From contig NZ_CP034539.1 of NCBI RefSeq assembly GCF_003963535.1, positions 2,480,001 through 2,544,000 on the forward strand: DNA of 64,000 nt, given 5' to 3'. Position 1 is the stretch's first letter, and each line of letters opens with the position of its first letter. A program made the translations under genes and the position numbers. Shown here piece after piece: positions 15,422 through 23,765 of this stretch. The notes beneath the pieces were generated by a model. That model saw nothing but the letters and a program-made list of their open reading frames with translations, was not told the origin of the DNA and did no database searches. This stretch comes from Streptomyces cyaneochromogenes. GTDB lineage: Bacteria > Actinomycetota > Actinomycetes > Streptomycetales > Streptomycetaceae.

Positions 15422-16846
15422 TTAACCGACCGCGCCTTCCATCTGCAGCTCGATCAGCCGGTTGAGCTCGAGGGCGTACTCCATGGGCAGTTCCTTGGCG
15501 ATCGGCTCGACGAAGCCGCGCACGATCATCGCCATCGCCTCGAACTCGCTCAGACCGCGGCTCATCAGGTAGAAGAGCTGGTCCTCGGAGACCTTGGAGA
15601 CGGTCGCCTCGTGGCCCATGGACACGTCGTCCTCGCGGACGTCCACGTACGGGTACGTGTCGGAGCGGGAGATGGTGTCGACGAGCAGCGCGTCGCACAG
15701 CACGTTCGACTTGGAGCCGTGGGCGCCCTCGCCGATCTCGACGAGACCGCGGTAGGAGGTACGGCCGCCACCGCGCGCCACCGACTTGGAGACGATGTTG
15801 GAGGACGTGTTCGGCGCCATGTGGACCATCTTGGAGCCGGCGTCCTGGTGCTGCCCCTCGCCCGCGAAGGCGATCGACAGGGTCTCGCCCTTGGCGTGCT
15901 CGCCCATCAGGTAGACGGCCGGGTACTTCATCGTCACCTTGGAGCCGATGTTGCCGTCGATCCACTCCATGGTCGCGCCCTCGTAGGCGACGGCGCGCTT
16001 GGTGACCAGGTTGTAGACGTTGTTCGACCAGTTCTGGATGGTCGTGTAGCGGCAGCGGGCGTTCTTCTTGACGATGATCTCGACGACCGCGGAGTGCAGC
16101 GAGTCCGACTTGTAGATCGGGGCGGTGCAACCCTCGACGTAGTGCACGTAGGCACCCTCGTCGACGATGATCAGGGTCCGCTCGAACTGGCCCATGTTCT
16201 CCGTGTTGATACGGAAGTAGGCCTGGAGCGGGATCTCGACGTGCACGCCCGGCGGCACGTAGATGAAGGAGCCGCCCGACCACACCGCGGTGTTCAGCGA
16301 CGCGAACTTGTTGTCGCCGACCGGGATGACGGTGCCGAAGTACTCCTTGAAGAGCTCCGGGTGCTCCTTCAGCGCCGTGTCGGTGTCGAGGAAGATGACG
16401 CCCTGCTCCTCCAGGTCCTCGCGGATCTGGTGGTAGACGACCTCCGACTCGTACTGGGCCGCGACACCGGCGACGAGGCGCTGCTTCTCCGCCTCGGGGA
16501 TGCCGAGCTTGTCGTACGTGTTCTTGATGTCCTCGGGCAGGTCCTCCCAGGACTCCGCCTGCTTCTCCGTGGAACGCACGAAGTACTTGATGTTGTCGAA
16601 GTCGATGCCGGAGAGGTCCGAGCCCCAGTTCGGCATGGGCTTCTTGTCGAACAGCCGCAGACCCTTGAGGCGGAGCTTGGTCATCCAGTCCGGCTCGTTC
16701 TTCTTCGCGGAGATGTCACGAACGACGTCCTCGCTCAGACCACGCTTCGCAGAGGCGCCGGCTTCGTCGGAGTCGGCCCAGCCGTATTCGTACTTGCCCA
16801 GACCCTCGAGCTCAGGGTGGGCAGTCTCCTCGATGGGGAGAGTCAT
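15422..16846 (-). CDS. sufB: SufB scaffold subunit
   Basis: This 474-residue core subunit of SufBC2D is where the nascent Fe-S cluster is assembled. The family block with [25 protein letters not shown] is present, including the cysteine implicated in sulfur acceptance, and the C-terminus has [29 protein letters not shown]. Length matches the family. Its ATG overlaps the sufR stop (ATGA); 60 bp separate it from sufD. Confidence 0.95.
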   Translation of the reverse strand: MTLPIEETAHPELEGLGKYEYGWADSDEAGASAKRGLSEDVVRDISAKKNEPDWMTKLRLKGLRLFDKKPMPNWGSDLSGIDFDNIKYFVRSTEKQAESWEDLPEDIKNTYDKLGIPEAEKQRLVAGVAAQYESEVVYHQIREDLEEQGVIFLDTDTALKEHPELFKEYFGTVIPVGDNKFASLNTAVWSGGSFIYVPPGVHVEIPLQAYFRINTENMGQFERTLIIVDEGAYVHYVEGCTAPIYKSDSLHSAVVEIIVKKNARCRYTTIQNWSNNVYNLVTKRAVAYEGATMEWIDGNIGSKVTMKYPAVYLMGEHAKGETLSIAFAGEGQHQDAGSKMVHMAPNTSSNIVSKSVARGGGRTSYRGLVEIGEGAHGSKSNVLCDALLVDTISRSDTYPYVDVREDDVSMGHEATVSKVSEDQLFYLMSRGLSEFEAMAMIVRGFVEPIAKELPMEYALELNRLIELQMEGAVG

Positions 16847-17604
16847 GCGGGGTTCCTCCCGGCCGTGCTTGCAGATGCGTTGTCGCTATGAACTTGCGTG
16901 TGGGAAATCTTTGGGATGAACGTCGTGCAGACGCCGTCGCCGTGCGCGATGGTCGCCAGTCTCTGGACGTGCGTTCCGAGCAGCTCGGCGAAGATCTCCG
17001 TCTCCGCCTCGCACAGCTGCGGGAACTGCTCCGCGACATGGGCGACCGGGCAGTGGTGCTGGCAGAGCTGCTCGCCTTTTTGGGGGAGGGGTGCGCTGCG
17101 CGCCGTAGCAGCGTACCCGTCGACGCTCAGGGCCTTGGCCAGGGCTTCGGTGCGCTTGTCCGGTGTGGCCGCCTCGATCGCCTTGCGGTAGACGCGCGCC
17201 TGGGCGGCGATCCGGGCGCGGGCGAAGGCGGCGACCGCCTCGCTCCCGCCCTCGCGCTCGGCGATCCACTTCAGGGCGTCCGCGGCGAGCTTGTCGTACG
17301 ACTGGTCGAAGGCGTCACGGCCGCAGTCGGTGAGCGCGAAGACCTTGGCTGGACGGCCACGCGTGCGCGTGCCGTACACCCGCTGTTCGCGAGCCTCCAC
17401 GACGTCGTCGGCGACCAGTGCGTCCAGATGCCTGCGTACGGCGGCCTGGGTCAGTCCCAGCCGGCCGGCCAGCTCGGCGACGGTCGACTGGCCGTGGTCC
17501 AGGATGGACCGCGCGACCCGGTTGCGCGTGGAGCGCTCCCCGGTCGCGAGCTCCTCCTGAGGGGTTCCCATGGGGGTCTCCCGAGCCTCGCCGACGTTTT
17601 TCAC
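16843..17604 (-). CDS. sufR: SufR, Fe-S cluster-sensing repressor of the suf operon
   Basis: This 253-residue protein has a DeoR/ArsR-like winged HTH at about residues 22-80 ([20 protein letters not shown], then [19 protein letters not shown]). The C-terminal cysteines ([24 protein letters not shown], plus one in DGVCTT) are expected to bind a [4Fe-4S] cluster. Holo-SufR represses suf when clusters are plentiful. The GTG at 17604 was chosen because a -10 lies seven bases upstream, suggesting a leaderless mRNA; an ATG at 17571 with GGGAG before it is an alternative. It is the first gene of the operon. Confidence 0.9.
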   Translation of the reverse strand: MKNVGEARETPMGTPQEELATGERSTRNRVARSILDHGQSTVAELAGRLGLTQAAVRRHLDALVADDVVEAREQRVYGTRTRGRPAKVFALTDCGRDAFDQSYDKLAADALKWIAEREGGSEAVAAFARARIAAQARVYRKAIEAATPDKRTEALAKALSVDGYAATARSAPLPQKGEQLCQHHCPVAHVAEQFPQLCEAETEIFAELLGTHVQRLATIAHGDGVCTTFIPKISHTQVHSDNASASTAGRNPA

Positions 17605-17617
17605 AACGCCATTGTTG
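17604..17617 (-). promoter_or_regulatory. SufR operator CAAC-N6-GTTG
   Basis: CAACAATGGCGTTG (read towards sufR) is a perfect CAAC-N6-GTTG palindrome. From memory this is the motif reported for SufR of S. avermitilis. It covers the putative -10 and transcription start, so bound SufR would block RNA polymerase directly. Confidence 0.75.
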
Positions 17618-17640
17618 CGTAATTCCTCAAAGGCAGGCAA
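17611..17640 (-). promoter_or_regulatory. suf operon promoter
   Basis: Towards sufR, TTGCCT (17640-17635) and AACAAT (17616-17611) are separated by 18 bases, each matching the consensus at four of six positions. The start point would fall at the GTG of sufR, implying a leaderless transcript. Confidence 0.5.
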
Positions 17641-17676
17641 GCCGCGTCCGGGTGCCTCGCGGGTGCCCTGCGTCAC

Positions 17677-17690
17677 TTAGGCATACCTAA
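17677..17690. promoter_or_regulatory. iron-box-like (DtxR/DmdR-type) site
   Basis: TTAGGCATACCTAA matches 12 of 14 bases of the right part of the Streptomyces iron box (TTAGGCTCACCTAA) and has TTAGG/CCTAA arms. It lies about 37 bp upstream of the suf -35 and about 75 bp before the aac(3) remnant. The left five bases of the full 19-bp box are poorly conserved, so binding is uncertain. Confidence 0.5.
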
Positions 17691-17710
17691 TCTGACCTGC
17701 GGAAACGATC

Positions 17711-17724
17711 TTTGATCGATCAAA
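17711..17724. repeat. perfect 14-bp palindrome
   Basis: TTTGATCGATCAAA is fully self-complementary and stands out by its low GC. It lies 42 bp upstream of the aac(3) remnant start. It could be an operator of that gene; the regulator is unknown. Confidence 0.5.
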
Positions 17725-17765
17725 CCGGTAGAACTTCGAGGCCCCGTCCGGAACACTCCGGAAAC

Positions 17766-18455
17766 ATGTCCACACCCCCTCCGACCGGGCCTCTTGTCAC
17801 TCGGGGCACCCTCGCGGCACATCTGCGCGAGCTAGGCGTCCGAACCGGTGAAACCCTCCTCGTGCACTCCTCGCTCAGCGCCCTGGGCTGGGTCTGCGGA
17901 GGGTCCGTCGCGGTCGTCCAAGCCCTGCTCGACGCGGAAACCTCCGGCGGCTGAGCCGATCGGGACAGTCACACCCCCTGCACTCCACGTGGCCGGGGCC
18001 GGGCGAACCCTCTGGGGGCTGCGCTCCCAGGCCCCCGCATCGGCCTGAAGGGCCTCGTCCTCAAACGCCGGACAGGCTGGCTTTCGCTGACCAGCGCCGA
18101 CACCCGGCCGTAGTGGCGGGCAGTCGTGCCGCTGGGGCGGCACTCCGTCCCCAGCGGCGCCGGGTTCCGCGACCGACCTGGGCACGTTGCCGACACCCGC
18201 CCGACAGCGCGGGGCGGCACGGTCCGGTTCAGCGGCGCAGCCCCGTCGCCGGGGCCCACGGGATGGGAGGTGGTGACCGAGGTGTCGATCACCTCGGAGC
18301 GGTTCGACGAGCTGGGGCACGACTTCGAGCGGGACCGGCCCGTCGTACGCGGGAAGGCGGGCGCGGCCGACGTACGGCTGTTCCCGGTGGCGGACGCGGT
18401 GGCGTACGCGGTGCGGTGGCTGGAGATGCACCGGCCCCGCGCCGAGGAGATCTGA
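17766..18455 (+). pseudogene. aminoglycoside N(3)-acetyltransferase remnant, internal part lost
   Basis: The first 62 codons are a clean AAC(3) N-terminus ([20 protein letters not shown], then [19 protein letters not shown]) ending in a premature TGA at 17952. From about 18265 the same reading frame again matches the AAC(3) C-terminus (GWEVVTEVSITSERFDELGHD, FERDRPVVRG, then DVRLFPVADAVAYAVRWLEM) and stops at 18455. Intact enzymes have about 270 residues; here the middle, including most of the active site, is missing. About 310 bp of unrelated sequence, including a Streptomyces intergenic repeat, fill the gap. The gene cannot make an active enzyme. Confidence 0.85.
18012..18080 (+). repeat. 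intergenic repeat copy inside the aac(3) remnant
   Basis: The stretch contains CTGGGGGCTGC, then GCCCCCGCATCGGCCTGAAG and GGCCTCGTCCTCAAACGCCG. It closely matches, in reverse orientation, bases 32027-32095, and in part 31895-31942. I recognise this as a common Streptomyces intergenic sequence that normally lies between convergent genes. Confidence 0.75.
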
Positions 18456-18464
18456 ACCGGACCG

Positions 18465-18507
18465 TGTGGGGAGATGTGAACCCGCCATGTGGGGAGATGT
18501 GAACCCG
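18465..18507 (+). repeat. two 20-bp direct repeats
   Basis: TGTGGGGAGATGTGAACCCG occurs at 18465-18484 and again at 18488-18507, a 23-bp period. A weaker third relative (GAGGAGATCTGAACCGG) overlaps the end of the aac(3) remnant. The repeats lie 40-80 bp upstream of the ABC ATPase gene. Confidence 0.7.
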
Positions 18508-18547
18508 GCCGTTCGGGTTACCGGCCGCGTACCTAGACTCTGGAGCC

Positions 18548-19471
18548 ATGCGAACTGAGCCCGTGGTCCAGGTCCAGGCCCTGGTGAAGCGGTACGGCAC
18601 GAAGACCGCGGTGAACGGCCTCGACCTGGTGGCCCGGGCGGGCGTGACCGCCGTGCTCGGACCCAACGGCGCGGGCAAGACGACGACGGTCGAGACCTGC
18701 GAGGGATACCGCAAGCCGGACTCCGGCACGGTGCGCGTCCTGGGCCTCGACCCGGTGAGACAGTCCGGCGAGCTGCGGCCGCGCATCGGCGTGATGCTGC
18801 AGTCCGGGGGCGTCTACTCGGGAGCGCGGGCGGACGAGATGCTGCGGCATGTCGCCAAGCTGCACGCACACCCCCTGGACGTCGACGCCCTGATCGAGCG
18901 GCTCGGGCTGGGCAGCTGCGGCCGGACCGCCTACCGCCGCCTCTCCGGCGGCCAGCAGCAGCGGCTCGCGCTCGCCATGGCCGTGGTCGGCCGACCGGAG
19001 CTGGTGTTCCTGGACGAGCCGACCGCCGGACTCGACCCGCAGGCCCGCCGCGCCACCTGGGACCTGATCCGGGACCTGCGCGCCGACGGCGTCTCCGTGA
19101 TCCTCACCACCCACTACATGGACGAGGCCGAGCAGCTCGCCGACGACGTCGCGATCATCGACGCGGGCCGGGTCATCGCCCAGGGCTCCCCCGAGGAGCT
19201 GTGCCGCGGCGGCGCCGAGAACACCCTCCGCTTCACCGGCCGCCCCGGCCTCGACGTGGGGTCCCTGCTGAAGGCCCTGCCCGCCGACTGCACGGCGGCG
19301 GAGCTGACGCCGGGCTCCTACCGGGTCGGCGGCAAGGTCGACCCGCAGCTGCTCGCGACGGTGACGTCGTGGTGTGCGCAGCACGGGGTGATGCCGGAGA
19401 AGATCTCGGTGGAGCGGCACACCTTGGAAGACGTGTTCTTGGAGATGACCGGCAGGGAGCTGCGATCATGA
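18548..19471 (+). CDS. ABC-2 type exporter, ATP-binding protein
   Basis: This 307-residue protein is of the DrrA/CcmA-like class. Walker A is GPNGAGKTTT, the Q-loop VMLQSGG, the signature LSGGQQQRLALAM and Walker B LVFLDEPTAGLDP; the H-loop is TTHYMDEAEQ. The C-terminal 80 residues are the accessory domain of drug/antibiotic exporter ATPases. It powers the permease 88 bp downstream. The last 10 codons (EMTGRELRS) are repeated, slightly changed, just before the permease. The substrate is unknown. Confidence 0.9.
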   Translation: MRTEPVVQVQALVKRYGTKTAVNGLDLVARAGVTAVLGPNGAGKTTTVETCEGYRKPDSGTVRVLGLDPVRQSGELRPRIGVMLQSGGVYSGARADEMLRHVAKLHAHPLDVDALIERLGLGSCGRTAYRRLSGGQQQRLALAMAVVGRPELVFLDEPTAGLDPQARRATWDLIRDLRADGVSVILTTHYMDEAEQLADDVAIIDAGRVIAQGSPEELCRGGAENTLRFTGRPGLDVGSLLKALPADCTAAELTPGSYRVGGKVDPQLLATVTSWCAQHGVMPEKISVERHTLEDVFLEMTGRELRS

Positions 19472-19563
19472 TTCCGGCCCGCACAGGGATCGGCCGGGGG
19501 CCCGGGGGTTGTCCCCCGGGAAGACACAGCCTGGAGATGACCGGCAAGGAGCTGCGTTCGTGA
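19441..19563 (+). repeat. 31-bp duplication flanking a palindrome-bearing insert
   Basis: Bases 19441-19471 (end of the ATPase gene) and 19533-19563 (ending at the permease start) are 28/31 identical. Between them lies about 61 bp with a perfect hairpin, CCCGGGGG-TTGT-CCCCCGGG (19501-19520). The second copy keeps a GTGA stop-start overlap with the permease, so the original genes overlapped and were separated by an insertion. Confidence 0.75.
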
Positions 19564-20336
19564 CCACCGTCGGTACGGGTACGTACACCCCGAAGCCGGG
19601 CGCCGCCCCCCTCCCCCGCATGATCGCGACGCAAGCGGCACTCGAGACCAGGATGCTGCTGCGCAACGGCGAACAGCTGCTCCTGACCGTGGTGATCCCC
19701 ACCCTCCTGCTGGTCCTCTTCAGCTCGGTGGACATCGTCGACACCGGCGCAGGCGAGGCCGTCGACTTCCTCGCCCCCGGCATCCTCGCGCTCGCGGTGA
19801 TGTCCACGGCGTTCACGGGGCAGGCGATCGCCACGGGCTTCGAGCGCCGGTACGGCGTGCTGAAACGGCTGGCCTCCTCGCCGCTGCCCCGCTGGGCCCT
19901 GATGACCGCGAAGACGGCGTCGGTGCTGGTCACGGAGGTCCTGCAGATCGCCCTGCTGACGGTGATCGCCTTCGCGCTGGGCTGGTCGCCCGAGGGCAAC
20001 CCGTTGGCCGTGCTGCTCCTTCTCGTCCTGGGCACGGCGGCCTTCTCCGGTCTCGGCCTGCTCATGGCGGGCACGCTCAAGGCCGAGGCCACCCTGGCCG
20101 CCGCCAACCTGGTCTTCCTGCTGCTGCTCGTGGGCGGCGGGGTGATCGTGCCGCTGGACAAGTTCCCGGCGGGTGTGCAGGACGTGCTGGGCCTGCTGCC
20201 GATCTCGGCCCTCTCCGACGGACTGCGGGACGTACTGCAGCACGGGGCCGGGATGCCGTGGGGCGACCTGGGGATTCTGGCCGTGTGGGCGGTCGTGGGG
20301 CTGGCCGCGGCGGGGAAGTTCTTCCGCTGGGAGTAG
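19560..20336 (+). CDS. ABC-2 type exporter, permease
   Basis: This 258-residue protein has six predicted transmembrane segments (for example LLTVVIPTLLLVLFSSVDIV, FLAPGILALAVMSTAFTGQA and ALLTVIAFALGW) and the ABC-2 region FERRYGVLKRLASSPLPRW. It forms the channel for the upstream ATPase. The GTG at 19560 has AAGGAG eight bases upstream. In many Streptomyces this pair precedes ctaA, as here. The substrate is unknown. Confidence 0.88.
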   Translation: MTTVGTGTYTPKPGAAPLPRMIATQAALETRMLLRNGEQLLLTVVIPTLLLVLFSSVDIVDTGAGEAVDFLAPGILALAVMSTAFTGQAIATGFERRYGVLKRLASSPLPRWALMTAKTASVLVTEVLQIALLTVIAFALGWSPEGNPLAVLLLLVLGTAAFSGLGLLMAGTLKAEATLAAANLVFLLLLVGGGVIVPLDKFPAGVQDVLGLLPISALSDGLRDVLQHGAGMPWGDLGILAVWAVVGLAAAGKFFRWE

Positions 20337-20377
20337 GCGTCCCGGGCCCGGGGCGGCCCCCTGTCCCGGGACCCTCG

Positions 20378-20407
20378 TGAAAGCGTGCACAAGCGGCCGC
20401 CTACGAT
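20378..20407 (+). promoter_or_regulatory. ctaA promoter, possibly leaderless
   Basis: A -10 TACGAT (20402-20407) lies seven bases before the GTG of ctaA; a weak -35 TGAAAG sits 18 bases upstream. Only a short AGGG, too close to the start, could serve as ribosome site, so a leaderless mRNA is plausible. Confidence 0.45.
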
Positions 20408-20414
20408 AGGGCGC

Positions 20415-21416
20415 GTGCCAAAGCTGACCCGCGCCGACGCCGTAGCGGCCGTGCGCAACCCCCTCGCCTTCATCGCCGCACGCTGGACCCCCACCCCGAG
20501 GGCGGTCCGACGGGCGGCCCTCGCCGCGCTCGTGATGTCGGTGCTCATCGTGGTCACCGGCGGTGCGGTACGCCTCACCGGTTCCGGGCTCGGCTGCCCG
20601 ACCTGGCCCAAGTGCACCGACGACTCGCTGACCGCCACCAGCGAGATGGGCCTGCACGGCGCCATCGAGTTCGGCAACCGCATGCTGACGTACGTGCTGT
20701 GCGCGGCCGTCGGCTGGGCGATCATCGCGGCCCGTTCCACCAAGCCGTACCGGCGCGGTCTGACCCGGCTGGGGTGGGCGCAGTTCTGGATCGTGATGAG
20801 CAACGCGGTGCTCGGCGGCATCGTCGTGCTGGTCGGCCTCAACCCGTACACGGTCGCGACCCACTTCGTGGCGACGTCCGCGCTCATCGCGGTCGCGACG
20901 GTGATGTGGCAGCGCACCCGGGAGGGCGACGCGGCGCCGCGTCCCCTGATCGGCAAGGCGGTGCAGCAGCTGGTGTGGGTCCTGGTCGGGGCCTCGGTGC
21001 TGCTGATCCTGGTCGGCACGGTGGTCACCGGTGCGGGCCCGCACGCGGGCGACTCCAGCGAGGTCGAGCGGATGCCGGTCGACTGGGAGACCGTCACCAA
21101 GCTGCACGCCGTACTGGCCTGGATCGTGGTCACGCTGACGTTCGCCCTGTGGTTCGTCCTCAAGGCGGTCGACGCCCCGAAGGGCCCCCTGAACCGCACC
21201 CGCGACCTGTTCCTGATCCTCCTCGCCCAGGGCGTCATCGGCTACGTCCAGTACTTCACGGACCTCCCGGAAATCCTGGTCGGCCTGCACATGTTCGGCT
21301 CGGCCGTGACATGGATCGCGGTGCTGCGGGTGCTGCTGTCCCTGCGGGAACGGCCGTACGACGAGATCGGCATCCCGGCTCCGGCACCCGAGGCGACGGT
21401 CGGCACGCGCGCGTGA
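20415..21416 (+). CDS. ctaA: haem A synthase (COX15/CtaA family)
   Basis: This 333-residue membrane protein with eight predicted helices oxidises the C8 methyl of haem O to make haem A for cytochrome aa3 oxidase. Conserved features include the loop GLGCPTWPKCTDD with its cysteine pair, HGAIEFGNRM with a haem-ligand histidine, THFVATSALIA, KLHAVLAW and GLHMFGSA. The GTG at 20415 was chosen; the ten residues of the longer frame upstream lack family similarity. ctaB, making its substrate, lies 2.4 kb downstream on the other strand. Confidence 0.92.
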   Translation: MPKLTRADAVAAVRNPLAFIAARWTPTPRAVRRAALAALVMSVLIVVTGGAVRLTGSGLGCPTWPKCTDDSLTATSEMGLHGAIEFGNRMLTYVLCAAVGWAIIAARSTKPYRRGLTRLGWAQFWIVMSNAVLGGIVVLVGLNPYTVATHFVATSALIAVATVMWQRTREGDAAPRPLIGKAVQQLVWVLVGASVLLILVGTVVTGAGPHAGDSSEVERMPVDWETVTKLHAVLAWIVVTLTFALWFVLKAVDAPKGPLNRTRDLFLILLAQGVIGYVQYFTDLPEILVGLHMFGSAVTWIAVLRVLLSLRERPYDEIGIPAPAPEATVGTRA

Positions 21417-21417
21417 G

Positions 21418-22155
21418 TCAGCCGTACGTCGTCACCAACTCGTCGATCGCCGGCCCCAGGTAGGCCCGCGTCAGCCCGGCCCTGCGCGCCGCCCACTCCT
21501 CGTCCGGCGGCGCGGCGTCGCCGTAGCGGCGCCTGCGGATGTCCTCGACCACCTCTGCGGACGCCCCGAGCCCCGGCAGCAGGTCCAGGGCCTCGCGCTT
21601 GGAGATCAGGCGGCCGTCGCGCAGGGTGACGCATGCCCGGGCGAAGGTGATCAGCCCCAGGTCGACCCAGACGTCCCGGGTCCACAGCCGGGCGTTGTCG
21701 ACGGCCGGCCGCCAGAAGTCCCGCTGATCGCGTACGACGAAGTCGCCGAGCTCCCGGTCCGAGACCGGCGGCAGCAGGCCGGCCGGCGCCTTCCCGTGCA
21801 GCACCCGCCCGAAGGCGTGCAGCTCGCGCCGGGTCACCGGGGTCACCGGCCGTCTGAACAGCTCCTGGTGCGCCCAGGTGAGATGGGGCCGGTCGGGATC
21901 GTCCGCCGTGCCGGGCGTGAGGTAGGTGCAGTGCAACAGCGCGGCGAGCGGCTCGGCCCGCAGCCGGGCGTGGACTTTGGCCAGCCGCCAGACGGTACGG
22001 GGCGTGAGCGGGCCGTCCAGTACGGCGATCAGGTCCAGGTCGCTGCGGCCCTCCTGGTAGTCGCCCCCGGCGAGCGAGCCGTGCGCCCAGACGGCGACGG
22101 GAGCGAGAGGCTGGAGTTCCGCGAGGAAACGGTCGAGTAAGGCAGAGGTCGGCAT
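21418..22155 (-). CDS. nucleotidyltransferase-fold protein, aminoglycoside adenylyltransferase-like
   Basis: This 245-residue protein has the pol-beta-type motif GSLAGGDYQEGRSDLDLIAVL at about residues 26-46, giving the GS...DxD metal-binding site. The rest is helical and resembles the C-terminal domain of AadA-like (DUF4111) enzymes. These transfer AMP to small molecules; an antibiotic substrate cannot be claimed from sequence. It is convergent with ctaA, with one base between the stop codons. Confidence 0.75.
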   Translation of the reverse strand: MPTSALLDRFLAELQPLAPVAVWAHGSLAGGDYQEGRSDLDLIAVLDGPLTPRTVWRLAKVHARLRAEPLAALLHCTYLTPGTADDPDRPHLTWAHQELFRRPVTPVTRRELHAFGRVLHGKAPAGLLPPVSDRELGDFVVRDQRDFWRPAVDNARLWTRDVWVDLGLITFARACVTLRDGRLISKREALDLLPGLGASAEVVEDIRRRRYGDAAPPDEEWAARRAGLTRAYLGPAIDELVTTYG

Positions 22156-22173
22156 CCGCCCAGTCTGGAGGGC

Positions 22174-23280
22174 TCACCCCAGCCCGTACACCCGCCGCGC
22201 GTTCCCCGCCGCCACCATCCCCGCCACCCGTTGCGCGTCCGCCAGCGACCACGCCCCCTCGGCGACCCAGCCGCCGAGCACCCTGGCGAGGGCCTCGCGG
22301 AAGAGCCCGGCGCCCACCACGTGCAGTTCGGGCAGGCCCTGTGCGCCGCTGGAGAAGAGGATCTTGCCGAAGGGGGCAAGTTCCAGGATCTCGGCGAGGA
22401 TCGTCGCGGCGCGGGCACCCGTACGGATGAGCGCGGCGCCCGAGTCGGCGTAGACGTGCGGGAAGACGCCGGCCAGATGGGCGGCGTGGCGGTGGTACGG
22501 GTAGCCGTGCAGGAGGATCAGGTCGGTGCCGAGGCCGGCCGTGGCCCGGACGAAGTCCGTGAGCAGCACCGGGTCGGCGCGGTCGATCCGCACGCCGGGC
22601 TCTGCCAGCCCCGCGTGCAGTTGGAGCGGCAGTCCCGACGCCACCGCGATCCACAGCAGGTGCCGTAGCAGCACCGGGTCGGTCAGTTCCCCGCCCACCC
22701 TGCGCCCCGCCAGCCAGCGGCCCGCCGCGCCCCGTACCTCTCCCGGCCCGGGTGGCTCGGGGGCGAGCGCGAGTCCGTGCCGTACTCCGGCGACCGAGGT
22801 GAAGGCCACCGCTCCGGCCGCCGCGCCGTGCACCGATTCGGCGAGGTTGGCGAGGAAGGACTCGACGGTGCCGGAGGTGTCGGCGACCTGTTCGGCGAGC
22901 AGTTCCAGGCGCACGATCTCCAGGGCCTCGGCGGAGGCGGCGGAGGCCAGTTCGGTGGGGCCGGTGAGGTCGCCGGGCACGCCGGTGTCGATCAGATACG
23001 TCGTGATGCCACTGCCGCGCAGCAGCCGCCGGCCCGCCTCCACCACGCCGAGTTCACGGCGTCTGGCCAGGTAGCGGGCGGGTGGGCAGTGGGGTTCCAG
23101 ACCGAGGAGGGGCGGGCACCAGCGGCGTACGGCGAAGCCCGTCTGGGTGTCGAAGAGCGTGGTGCCGGGGGCCGGGGGGCCTTCGGTGCGGGCCAACTGG
23201 GCCTCGAAGGTGCCGAGGCCCAGCTCCGTGCGCAGTACGCCGTGGCAGTACTGGTCCACGAGGGACGGCGTGTCGATCAT
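22174..23280 (-). CDS. amidohydrolase-family protein (FluG N-domain-like)
   Basis: This 368-residue protein has an amidohydrolase-2 type TIM barrel. Likely metal/active-site positions are the start DQYCHGVL, QLHAGLAEPGVRIDR in mid-sequence, LLHGYPYHRHAAHLAGVFPHVYADSG and a late GKILFSSGAQGLPEL. This pattern is seen in the N-terminal domain of fungal FluG and related glutamate-metabolism proteins. The first histidine motif is HG rather than the usual HxH, so the metal site may differ. GGGGAGCCCGG precedes the ATG. Substrate unknown. Confidence 0.75.
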   Translation of the reverse strand: MIDTPSLVDQYCHGVLRTELGLGTFEAQLARTEGPPAPGTTLFDTQTGFAVRRWCPPLLGLEPHCPPARYLARRRELGVVEAGRRLLRGSGITTYLIDTGVPGDLTGPTELASAASAEALEIVRLELLAEQVADTSGTVESFLANLAESVHGAAAGAVAFTSVAGVRHGLALAPEPPGPGEVRGAAGRWLAGRRVGGELTDPVLLRHLLWIAVASGLPLQLHAGLAEPGVRIDRADPVLLTDFVRATAGLGTDLILLHGYPYHRHAAHLAGVFPHVYADSGAALIRTGARAATILAEILELAPFGKILFSSGAQGLPELHVVGAGLFREALARVLGGWVAEGAWSLADAQRVAGMVAAGNARRVYGLG

Positions 23281-23393
23281 CCGGGCTCCCCGTGGGTGGA
23301 CTGCGCTTGCTACAGGTCCTAACGGGTGAACCGGTGACTAGGTGTTGCGTAAGAGGGAGGGTGGCTCAGGTTGTTCGGCGAGTACGGCTCGTT

Positions 23394-23684
23394 TCAACCG
23401 CCGATCTGAATGCCCGCCATCCGCTTCCACTCGTACGTGCCCGTCGTCACCTTCGCCGCGAACTCGCCGTCGAAGGACTCGTGGCGGGTGACCCCGGCCG
23501 TCTCCACCGCCTTCTCGGCGATCTCGTACGACGGTGCCACCAGGTCGCCCCAGCCGCCGTCCTCGCCGACGAGCACGATGCGGGCGCCGCGCTGTCCGAT
23601 GTACGCGACCTGGGCCTCGGCGCCGCCGTGGGACTTCGCGAAGGAGTTGATCTGCTTGGCCAGCTTGGCCACCTTGTCTGCCAT
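23394..23684 (-). CDS. conserved hypothetical protein, 96 residues
   Basis: This small soluble protein, MADKVAKLAKQINSFAKSHG to GTYEWKRMAGIQIGG, has no transmembrane segment or known motif. It reads well as an alpha/beta domain (AQVAYIGQRGARIVLVGED). Codon use is typical of the neighbourhood. It sits between the amidohydrolase and ctaB genes, all on the minus strand, but with its own gap on each side. I do not recognise a function. Confidence 0.65.
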   Translation of the reverse strand: MADKVAKLAKQINSFAKSHGGAEAQVAYIGQRGARIVLVGEDGGWGDLVAPSYEIAEKAVETAGVTRHESFDGEFAAKVTTGTYEWKRMAGIQIGG

Positions 23685-23765
23685 GGCCAGGATGCTACTC
23701 GCGGGTAGATCGGCTGGCGAGAGCAGGGCCCTGTGACCTGTGTCAGCGCAGGAACGTGACCTACG

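Noticed and set aside
17677..17690. Full canonical 19-bp iron box
   Set aside because: Only the right 14 bases match well; I therefore report it as iron-box-like rather than as a certain DmdR/IdeR site.
19201..19563. Open frame overlapping the ABC ATPase end and running to the permease
   Set aside because: It is the +1 frame of the ATPase gene; its only protein-like end comes from the duplicated gene end, and its start has no support.
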